Shown here: in pieces, positions 8,454-16,300 of the stretch
How positions within the stretch are numbered: the first letter of the stretch is position 1
Layout: every line of letters begins with the position of its first letter
NCBI GenBank assembly: GCA_023229425.1
Contig: JALNZG010000001.1
Span: 186,001 to 250,000, forward strand
Source: Ignavibacteriaceae bacterium
GTDB lineage: Bacteria > Bacteroidota > Ignavibacteria > Ignavibacteriales > Ignavibacteriaceae
Direction of reading: 5' to 3'
DNA: 64,000 bases
Translations under genes and position numbers: made by a program
The notes under the pieces: model-generated
Databases searched by the model: none
What the model was told of the DNA's origin: nothing
Seen by the model: the letters and a program-made list of their open reading frames with translations, nothing else

Positions 8454-10901
8454 ATGAACAAAGTTTTAATACTCTTCCTTTTCATTTCGTTTACGGTGTT
8501 TGGACAATCATATAAGCAAGTAAAAATTTATATAAATGATAACGAAGATATCCGTACACTCGCATCATTCAACCTGAACCTCGATCATTTTCACCGCACA
8601 AAAGATAATGCCATTGTTACATTCTTAAATGATGCGGAATTCAACCGGTTAACTTTGCTTAATTTCCGGTACGAAATATTAATTGATGATTGGTACGACT
8701 ACTACAATAAACTCCCGAAATTGAATTCACTTGAGAAACAGCGTTCAATTGAAAAAAGTAAAAATCAGTTTGGGGTAACGAATTTTGGTTACGGTTCAAT
8801 GGGTGGATATTATACATACGATGAAGTAGTACAAAAACTTGATTCAATGAAATTGCTCTATCCAAATTTAATTACTGCAAAAGAGGAAATCGGAAAATCA
8901 GTTGAAGGACGATCTGTATATTCAGTAAAAATTTCCGATAACCCGGATATTGACGAAGATGAACCTGAAGCGCTTTACACAGCGTTAACTCATGCGCGTG
9001 AACCAGAAGGCATGATGCAAATGCTCTACTTTATGTTTTATCTTTTAGAAAATTACGGAACAGATGCTGAAGCAACTTATCTCGTGAACAATCGTGAACT
9101 TTATTTTATCCCGGTTATTAATCCCGATGGTTATGTTTACAATCAAACTAATTGGCCCAACGGGGGAGGAATGTGGAGAAAAAACAGAAAGAATAATAGC
9201 GGATCATTCGGAGTTGATTTAAACAGAAATTTCGGACCTCCTGCATATTGGAATGCCCCTAATGGTGGCTCAAGTTTAACCTCGACTGACGAAACCTACC
9301 GTGGAACAGCTCCTTTTTCCGAACCAGAGACAGAAAACATCGCAAATTTTCTTATCTCGAGAAAAATTAAAAACGCTCTGAATTATCATACTTACAGCAA
9401 TCTATTAATTTATCCTTATGGAGCATTAGAAAAAGAAACGCCTGATTCTCTCATCTTCCGTGAGTTTGCGAGTGATATGACAAAATATAACCATTACACA
9501 ACCGGAACGGACCAAAATACGGTTGGCTATTCTACCCGCGGGAACAGCGATGACTTTATGTATGATGGTTATACGGGAGTGATTGGTAAAATTTTTGCCA
9601 TGACACCTGAAGTTGGAAATGCAAATGATGGCTTTTGGCCTGCGGAACAGAGAATTTTTCCTCTTGCCGAAGAAAATCTTTTTCCGAATTTATATTACGC
9701 ATGGGTTGCAGGTGGTTATGTTTCAATTTCAAATTATTCGTTTGATAGAGAATTTTTTGCGCAAGGAGATACGGTTCGTTTAACGGCGGTTATAAAAAAT
9801 AAAGGATTAAGTGACATCGCAGATGTTTCTTTCACTTTCATTTCTGATTCCTCTAAGGTTTCGATAATAAATGGCGCTGCAATTATTAATCACCTTAATG
9901 CTAGGGAAAACTTTACAGTGGATACAATGGTATCTTTCATCATAAATCCCAATTTAAAAAATGGCGAGAAAATTCAGTTAATTTTTTCAACAGCTTTGGC
10001 TAATGTTCCAATGGCAAGTGATACTATTACCTTAGCAGTAGGAAGAGCCAACATAGTTTTTAAAGATACGTCTTTAACTCCGTTAACCAAGTGGAATGTA
10101 ACTTCTAATGTAGCACAAAAATGGGAGGCAACAACCTCTTCTTTTTTCTCAGCGCCGAATTCGTTTACCGACAGCCCGAATAGTGTTTACGCAAACAATG
10201 CAACCGTTGTGATGACGTTCAAGGATTCGATTAATCTTTCCGGTATTTCAAATCCCAAATTATCTTTTTGGACAAAGTTTGATCTTGAAACAGATTGGGA
10301 TTGTGGAGTTGTTGAAATTTCTTCCGATTTAGGGAACACATGGATTGCCGTTGGCGGGAAATATGCAAATGATGCCGTAGGGCAGGGAAGACAGCTTACT
10401 TTAAATTCTCCCGTATATGATGGGATGCAGCAAAATTGGGTGAAAGAAGAAATTGATTTAAAACAATTTACAGGAAAACAAATTAAGATTCGTTTCAGCC
10501 TCCTTTCCGATGAGTATTTACAAAAGGACGGCTGGTATTTGGATGATATTAGCATTGTTACGTTTGATGATATAACTTCGCTAAATGAAGTCTCAACTTC
10601 GCTCGACTTTTCTTTATTGCAGAATTATCCAAATCCTTTTAATCCGGAAACAGTTATCAGTTATCAGTTGTCCGTAAACAGTAAAGTCATTTTAAAAGTT
10701 TATGATATTCTTGGGAATGAATTAGTAACATTAATAAATGAAGAGCAACTAGCAGGAAATCATTCCATCAAATTTGATGCGACAAACTCCGCCTTCAGAG
10801 GAAAACGACTAACAACAAACTCATTATCCAGCGGAGTTTATTTCTATCAACTGCGGACAGGCGGTTTTGTTCAAACCAGGAAAATGCTCCTCCTTCGTTA
10901 A
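8454..10901 (+). CDS. Secreted M14 zinc carboxypeptidase with T9SS C-terminal sorting domain
   Basis: I choose ATG 8454 over TTG 8439 because it gives a clean signal peptide (NKVLILFLFISFTVFG, cut near GQS). An N-terminal pro-region is followed by the peptidase M14 domain with zinc ligands H180 and E183 (THAREPEGM), third ligand H312 (NYHTYSN), substrate site GVDLNRNF and catalytic E386 (TPEVGN). Beta-sandwich modules follow (about 430-710, CARDB-like then MAM/jelly-roll-like), and from about residue 721 a type A T9SS sorting domain begins with NYPNPFNPET. It should be exported through the outer membrane and released or anchored by T9SS. The sorting domain carries an odd 11-codon insertion (see the repeat entry). 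Confidence 0.93.
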   Translation: MNKVLILFLFISFTVFGQSYKQVKIYINDNEDIRTLASFNLNLDHFHRTKDNAIVTFLNDAEFNRLTLLNFRYEILIDDWYDYYNKLPKLNSLEKQRSIEKSKNQFGVTNFGYGSMGGYYTYDEVVQKLDSMKLLYPNLITAKEEIGKSVEGRSVYSVKISDNPDIDEDEPEALYTALTHAREPEGMMQMLYFMFYLLENYGTDAEATYLVNNRELYFIPVINPDGYVYNQTNWPNGGGMWRKNRKNNSGSFGVDLNRNFGPPAYWNAPNGGSSLTSTDETYRGTAPFSEPETENIANFLISRKIKNALNYHTYSNLLIYPYGALEKETPDSLIFREFASDMTKYNHYTTGTDQNTVGYSTRGNSDDFMYDGYTGVIGKIFAMTPEVGNANDGFWPAEQRIFPLAEENLFPNLYYAWVAGGYVSISNYSFDREFFAQGDTVRLTAVIKNKGLSDIADVSFTFISDSSKVSIINGAAIINHLNARENFTVDTMVSFIINPNLKNGEKIQLIFSTALANVPMASDTITLAVGRANIVFKDTSLTPLTKWNVTSNVAQKWEATTSSFFSAPNSFTDSPNSVYANNATVVMTFKDSINLSGISNPKLSFWTKFDLETDWDCGVVEISSDLGNTWIAVGGKYANDAVGQGRQLTLNSPVYDGMQQNWVKEEIDLKQFTGKQIKIRFSLLSDEYLQKDGWYLDDISIVTFDDITSLNEVSTSLDFSLLQNYPNPFNPETVISYQLSVNSKVILKVYDILGNELVTLINEEQLAGNHSIKFDATNSAFRGKRLTTNSLSSGVYFYQLRTGGFVQTRKMLLLR
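10790..10822. repeat. 33-bp in-frame insertion with 8-bp direct repeats inside the sorting domain
   Basis: ACAAACTC occurs at 10782-10789 and again at 10815-10822. The 33-bp step between them adds 11 codons between FDATN and LSSGVY, a stretch that is normally continuous in this sorting-domain family. The inserted part contains CCTTCAGAGG, also found in the hairpin at 26595-26623. The layout looks like an insertion with target duplication or a slippage event; which one is not decidable here. Confidence 0.5.
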
Positions 10902-11203
10902 AACTCCGGCAGACAGGTTCGTGAAAGAGAATTGTTCTTACTCGAACATTGCTGAGAAAACACGAAGTACGCCAAAAAAAAATCGCGGTATTTTCCCAAT
11001 TATTTTGTTGCTTCTCAGTTTTAGATTGACTATTTTTTTACCATTCTTTTGGGATTTTTGATTTTACTATTTCATCATTATCAATTTTTTAATTTTATGG
11101 CGGTATGTTTGTGGGCTTCTTTGATAGTAAAATAGTTATAAACGTTTGGTGTAAAAGTAAATTTGATAAATTCGACGTATTTTTATTAAAGCTTACTTCG
11201 ATG

Positions 11204-11332
11204 CTCAATCTTCAATCTTCAATCTTCAATCTTCAATCTTCAATCTTCAATCTTCAATCTTCAATCTTCAATCTTCAATCTTCAATCTTCAATCTTCAAT
11301 CTTCAATCTTCAATCTTCAATCTTCAATCTTC
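11204..11332. repeat. Heptanucleotide tandem array, unit TTCAATC, 17 perfect copies
   Basis: 17 uninterrupted copies run from 11211 to 11329, preceded by one variant copy (CTCAATC) and followed by a partial TTC. Because 7 is not a multiple of 3, any reading frame through it yields a 7-residue repeat (NLQSSIF), so open frames here are artefacts. Such perfect arrays change copy number by slippage. Confidence 0.95.
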
Positions 11333-11504
11333 CACCATCAAAAATTAAGCCAAACCCCCCTTTTCTTAGTACAATTCCTATTTTCTTTAAATAAAATGAT
11401 CTTAAAAACATTAACGAAAAGCAGATTTGCCGGTAATTCTGAGTTTGTTAATTTCCCTCAAACCCGTAAATATGAACATTTTACTCAAAATATGCGTTTT
11501 TTCG

Positions 11505-11735
11505 CCAATTTCGCAGGCGAAGGAGGGTAACTATATGGCGAAAGAGCTTAGCTATACGGCGAAAGAGAGTAGCTATTTGCCGAAAGAAGGTAACTTTTGC
11601 CCGAAAGATTGTAACTATACGTCATAGGAGGTTAAATATTTGGCGAAGGAAGACAGCTATTTAACGAAAATGTTTAGCGGAATGTCGAAAATATTTAACT
11701 TTATGGAAGAAAGAGATAACTTCCCTTCATGGGAT
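11505..11735 (+). repeat. Degenerate 21-bp tandem repeat, about 11 units (heptapeptide-like GNYMAKE)
   Basis: Consecutive 21-bp blocks align from 11505 (partial), 11526, 11547, 11568, 11589, 11610, 11631, 11652, 11673, 11694 to 11715. The shared core is (G/A)(G/T)TAACTAT-N-TGGCGAAAGA(G/A). In frame they read PISQAKE, GNYMAKE, LSYTAKE, SSYLPKE, GNFCPKD, CNYTS-stop-E, VKYLAKE, DSYLTKM, FSGMSKI, FNFMEER. An open frame from ATG 11472 reaches only the TAG at 11625-11627, after which the repeat continues. This fits either a decayed repeat-peptide gene or a non-coding repeat with codon-like periodicity. Confidence 0.8.
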
Positions 11736-11740
11736 GTATT

Positions 11741-11802
11741 TTTGGTGTCTTGGTGCCTTAGTGGCAAATGAACTAACGCCACAAAGACACCATGGCACAA
11801 AG
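11741..11802. repeat. Imperfect inverted repeat (GGTGTCTTGGTGCC / GGCACCATGGTGTC type)
   Basis: Arms 11741-11765 and 11778-11802 match at 19 of 25 positions with a 12-nt loop. The motif mix of GTGTCTT, GTGCC and GTGGC is of a type I have met in intergenic repeats of various bacteria. It may act as a terminator or mRNA-end structure, but no T tract follows. Confidence 0.6.
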
Positions 11803-11864
11803 GAAATGAACTTGTAAATAATTGGTAACTAATTAATTCCTAACAAACTAAAAAGGCGGTACAT

Positions 11865-12572
11865 ATGCGTAAAGCGATTGAAGAAAAACGGGTATTCAAT
11901 GTTGCAGATTCTCTAATGATTGAAGCGGCAAAAGATAAGAAGGGATTTTTAATAGAAGATAAAACTCAATTTGAGAACTTCGATCCTTCCTTCTCAGCTT
12001 CTTTTCTTGAAGAGTATAACAATAAAATCTCTCTTGCAGAAGCGGCTCCTGATGATGAAGCTGTTAATGGTATGGTGGTTAGTTATACTACTATAGTAGA
12101 GGAGAAAATGAAACTGAACAGGGATAAGTTTCAAGCGGCAAAATATTTTGTTGATAAAGCGTTTCCCGGTGATCTCGGTAAACAGATTGAATTTGGCTAC
12201 AGAGATTATGATAAGGCAAGAAATGGACAGGATAAAATGGTTCTTTTTATGAAGGGGCTTTATACTACCTGCCAAAAGTATAAAGCAAAATTAAACGAAG
12301 TTAATTTTACTGATGAGAATATTATGCAGATACAGCAGTTTGCCGTTGAGCTTGATGAAGCAAACCAGGTACAAAATCAATTTAATAAAAATCGTCCTAC
12401 ACTTACCCAAGACCGCATAAAAAAGGTGAATGCTGTCTGGGAGGTAATGGGAAAAATATGTTCGGCAGGTAAAATTATTTTTGCAAGTGATTATGCAAAA
12501 CTGCAAAGATATAATTTGCCGGAAGTGGCAGCGAGTGCCCCTAAGACGGATGTTCCTCCGCCGCAGAGTTAG
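11865..12572 (+). CDS. Conserved-looking 235-aa protein of unknown function
   Basis: 235 aa, no signal peptide and no membrane segment. The sequence is charged and predicted by eye to be almost fully helical (for example LNRDKFQAAKYFVDKAF and NIMQIQQFAVELDEANQVQ), with a short Pro/Ala-rich tail (APKTDVPPPQS). I do not recognise a domain. The frame has normal codon use, an ATG with GGCGG about 6 nt upstream and a strong hairpin terminator right after its stop, so it is a real single-gene unit. It is preceded by the 21-bp repeat block and lies just before the signalling cluster; a scaffold or partner role there would be a guess. Confidence 0.75.
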   Translation: MRKAIEEKRVFNVADSLMIEAAKDKKGFLIEDKTQFENFDPSFSASFLEEYNNKISLAEAAPDDEAVNGMVVSYTTIVEEKMKLNRDKFQAAKYFVDKAFPGDLGKQIEFGYRDYDKARNGQDKMVLFMKGLYTTCQKYKAKLNEVNFTDENIMQIQQFAVELDEANQVQNQFNKNRPTLTQDRIKKVNAVWEVMGKICSAGKIIFASDYAKLQRYNLPEVAASAPKTDVPPPQS

Positions 12573-12589
12573 CTGCTTGGAAAGAGAGA

Positions 12590-12624
12590 AAGAGATACCA
12601 TCCCTTTAAGGGATGGTATCTCTT
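12590..12624 (+). terminator. Hairpin terminator after the 235-aa gene
   Basis: Perfect 17-bp arms (AAGAGATACCATCCCTT and its complement) around a single central base, beginning 17 nt after the stop codon. The downstream T content is modest (TCTTACATAT). The long stem also makes it an effective mRNA 3' end or a bidirectional block. Confidence 0.75.
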
Positions 12625-12740
12625 ACATATATTAAAAACGTAGCGAACGTGGCGGTTCTTAGCGAGAAAAAAGATAACAAAGAAGAAAAAAGGTTCAAAC
12701 AATAATGCATTCGCTGCAAAAAAGAAATTGATGGCATCAG

Positions 12741-13199
12741 ATGAAGCAAGTGGATTCGCTGAAACAAAAAACAGAAACGAGCCCAACTCAAATTAAATCC
12801 GCTTCTGGCGGAGAAGAAATAATATCTTTACAAAAATTGCCGTTGCTTCTTTATGTAGAAGATGAAGACATCAGCCAAAGAATAGTTGGAAGTTTTTTGC
12901 GAGGGATTTGTAAGTTGGAATTTGCAAAGACCGGACCGGAAGCATTAGAACTTGCCAATAAGACGTTATACGAAGGTTTTTTAATGGACATTCATTTAAG
13001 CGGGATGGATGGAATACAGGTAACAAAGGAACTAAGGAAATTACCGCAATACGCAGCTACACCTATTATTGCAGTAACAGCTTTTGGCATGAGAGGAGAT
13101 AAAGAAAATTTTATTGAAGCAGGCTGTACAGATTATATTTCAAAACCATTTTCTAGAGATGAATTAGTGTCTTTAATAAAAGAAAATTTTAAAACATAG
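12741..13199 (+). CDS. Single-domain response regulator (CheY-like)
   Basis: 152 aa: a non-conserved 30-residue N-terminal tail, then one receiver domain with ED at 40-41, phospho-acceptor D83 (LMDIHLSGMDG), T113 in VTAFG and K135 (ISKPF). There is no output domain, so it probably relays phosphate or acts by protein contact. It precedes the poly-HAMP hybrid kinase by 167 bp and is a plausible partner. The N-terminal tail includes KSASGGEE, encoded by a small palindrome (12798-12812), which suggests the tail grew by insertion of a repeat. The ATG start is kept because no better one lies inside; ATG usage is uncertain as no clear ribosome site precedes it. Confidence 0.88.
   Translation: MKQVDSLKQKTETSPTQIKSASGGEEIISLQKLPLLLYVEDEDISQRIVGSFLRGICKLEFAKTGPEALELANKTLYEGFLMDIHLSGMDGIQVTKELRKLPQYAATPIIAVTAFGMRGDKENFIEAGCTDYISKPFSRDELVSLIKENFKT
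12798..12812. repeat. Palindromic TCCGC-TTCTG-GCGGA within a coding region
   Basis: Five-bp perfect arms and a 5-nt loop lie in the linker that precedes the receiver domain and encode SASGG. Palindromes of this build are a common kind of small dispersed repeat; copy number in this genome is unknown. Confidence 0.45.
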
Positions 13200-13366
13200 C
13201 GCGGCAAACTGCAAAGGAAGATGTTTGATTTTTGATGGATAATGTTTGATGTAGTGTGATTAGCTGAATCGCAAATAAATATATCAGTAAATATGAAGCG
13301 GTAGGAAAAATTGGAAGATATAATTCTTAATAAATAAATTTCTTTTACTAATAGGAGATAGTTCAA

Positions 13367-16300
13367 ATGGCTAAAATTGAAACTGGCGCAGAACTTGACC
13401 AGAAGCAGTTGCTGGAAGTTCTTGTGGCTTTCAAAAAAGGAGATTTTTCGGCGCGGATGCCAAAAAATCTGACCGGCATTGAGGGAAAAATTGCCGATGC
13501 GTTGAATGACGCAATCGAGAACAATCAAAAAATGGCTAAAGCTATTGAAAAAGTGAGTAAGAACGTTGGCAGAGATGGAAAAATCTCGCAGCGTTTTGGA
13601 ACTGATGGCTGGAGCGGTTCCTGGGGCGATAATATCGAATCTCTAAATTCATTACTTGATGATTTGGTACTCCCCACAGTAGAGATAACCCGTGTAATAT
13701 CTGCCGTTGTTAAAGGCGATCTTACACAAGCAGTAGCCGTAGAAACTAACGGTAAAAAATTGGAAGGTGAGTTCCTTAAATCAGCAAAAATCGTGAACTC
13801 TATGGTTGAGCAGTTGAACTTCTTCAGTCAGGAAGTAACAAGAGTTGCACGCGAAGTTGGCGTTGAAGGTAAATTAGGCGGACAGGCGCAGGCAAAAGGA
13901 TTATTCGGCAGTTGGAAAGATTTAACAGACAGCGTTAACTCGATGGCTTCTAATCTTACCGCTCAAGTTCGGAACATTGCGGAAGTAACAATTGCAGTTG
14001 CAAGCGGCGATCTATCACGCAAAATTACGGTTGATGTACGCGGCGAATTTTTGCAGTTAAAAGATACGATCAATACAATGGTTGAGCAGTTACGTTCATT
14101 CGCTTCAGAAGTTACACGTGTTGCAAAAGAAGTTGGTACCGAAGGGAAACTTGGCGGACAAGCAGTTGTGCCGGGTGTTGGCGGCGTTTGGAAAGAATTA
14201 ACAGATAATGTAAACTCGATGGGAAGCAACCTTACTTCTCAAGTTAGAAATATTGCCGCAGTTACAACGGCAGTAGCAAAAGGAGATTTGACAAGAAAGA
14301 TAACTGTAGATGTTTCCGGTGAAATGCAGGAATTAAAACTTACAATTAATACAATGGTGGATCAGCTTAATGCATTCGCTTCTGAAGTTACCCGTGTTGC
14401 ACGCGAAGTTGGAACCGAAGGAATTCTTGGCGGGCAAGGCTCTGTTCCCGGTGTTGCAGGTACATGGAAAGATTTAACTGACAGCGTAAACTTTATGGCG
14501 AGCAATTTAACTTCTCAAGTAAGAAACATTGCAGAAGTTACAACCGCAGTTGCAGGCGGCGACTTATCCAAAAAAATTACGGTTGACGCCAAAGGTGAAA
14601 TATTTGAATTAAAGAATACGATGAACACAATGGTTGACCAACTTAACGCGTTTGCCGGCGAAGTTACCCGTGTTGCTAAAGAAGTAGGTACTGATGGTAA
14701 ACTTGGCGGGCAAGCAGTTGTTAAAGGCGTTTCCGGCACATGGAAAGATTTAACCGATAATGTAAACTCGATGGCTTCTAATCTTACATCTCAGGTTCGT
14801 AACATCGCGCAGGTAACCACTGCGGTTGCAAACGGAGACCTGGCAAAGAAAATTACCGTTGACGCTCAAGGTGAAATTCTTGAGTTGAAAAATACGGTTA
14901 ACGCAATGGTTGATCGTTTGAATTCATTCGCGAACGAAGTAACGCGTATCGCGCGCGAAGTAGGCGCCGATGGTTTATTAGGCGGTCAAGCGGATGTTAA
15001 AGATGTTTCCGGCACCTGGAAAAACTTAACAGACAGCGTAAACATGCTTGCCGGTAATCTTACTTCTCAAGTTAGAAACATCGCACTTGTTACCACCGCG
15101 GTAGCAAACGGAGATCTAACAAGAAAAATAACTGTTGACGCAAGCGGCGAAATTCTTGAATTAAAAGATACTATCAATATAATGGTTGATCAGCTTAGTT
15201 CATTTGCATCTGAAGTTACACGTGTTGCCCGCGAAGTTGGAACCGAAGGTAAACTTGGCGGACAGGGTGAAGTTAAAGGTGTTTCCGGTACGTGGAAAGA
15301 TTTAACGGATAATGTAAACTCGATGGCTTCTAATCTTACATCTCAAGTTAGAAACATCGCTCAAGTAACAACGGCAGTTGCTACCGGTGATCTTACAAAG
15401 AAAATTACTGTTGACGCTCAAGGCGAAATTCTTGAATTAAAAGATACGATCAACACAATGGTTGATCAGCTTAGCGCATTTTCTTCTGAAGTTACACGTG
15501 TTGCGCGTGAAGTTGGTACTGACGGACGACTTGGCGGTCAAGGTGAAGTTAAAGGCGTTTCCGGTGTATGGAAAGATTTAACGGATAATGTAAACTCGAT
15601 GGCGGCTAATCTTACATCTCAGGTTCGTAACATCGCGCAGGTAACCACTGCGGTTGCAAACGGAGATTTAACCCGCAAAATTACTGTTGATGCTCAAGGA
15701 GAAATTCTTGATTTGAAGAGCACGATCAACGTGATGGTTGATCAACTGAGTTCATTCGCTTCCGAAGTTACCCGCGTTGCCCGTGAAGTAGGAGCCGAAG
15801 GAATTCTCGGCGGACAAGGCTCTGTTCCAGGCGTTGCCGGAACGTGGAAAGATTTAACCGACAGCGTAAACATGCTTGCCGGTAATCTTACTAATCAAGT
15901 ACGTAACATCGCTTTAGTTACTACTGCGGTTGCAAACGGCGATCTCTCTAAAAAAATTACTGTTGATGCAAACGGAGAAATTCTTGAACTTAAGAGCACA
16001 ATTAATACAATGGTTGATCAGTTGAGTTCTTTCGCTTCCGAAGTTACGCGTGTTGCGCGTGAAGTTGGAACAGACGGAAAACTTGGCGGTCAAGCTGAAG
16101 TTAAAGATGTTTCCGGCACGTGGAAAGACTTAACCGACAATGTAAACTTAATGGCGGCTAACCTTACCAATCAGGTCCGTAACATTGCAGATGTAACAAC
16201 CGCAGTTGCAAAAGGAGACTTGGCGAGAAAAATTACCGTTGATGCAAAAGGTGAAATTCTTGAACTGAAAAACACCGTAAACATAATGGTTGATCAGCTA

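Larger units (their letters stand above)
10902..11864. other. Gene-free, repeat-dense gap of about 960 bp
   Basis: No convincing gene. In order it holds a weak inverted repeat (GGTTCG 10916-10921 with CGAAC 10943-10947), an AT-rich stretch, the 7-bp tandem array (11204-11332), the degenerate 21-bp repeats (11505-11735) and an imperfect inverted repeat (11741-11802). The last 60 bp lead into the 235-aa gene with a GGCGG ribosome site. Confidence 0.7.

Noticed and set aside
11211..11329. Possible CRISPR array
   Set aside because: The repeat is perfect and continuous, with no spacers, and no cas genes are present.
11105..11530. 141-codon open frame through the 7-bp repeat array
   Set aside because: Most of it is translated TTCAATC repeats (NLQSSIF); the flanks have no ribosome site or domain. 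It is a by-product of the repeat.
13963..14739. Antisense open frames inside the poly-HAMP gene
   Set aside because: They mirror the periodic codon use of the plus-strand repeat and have no independent features.
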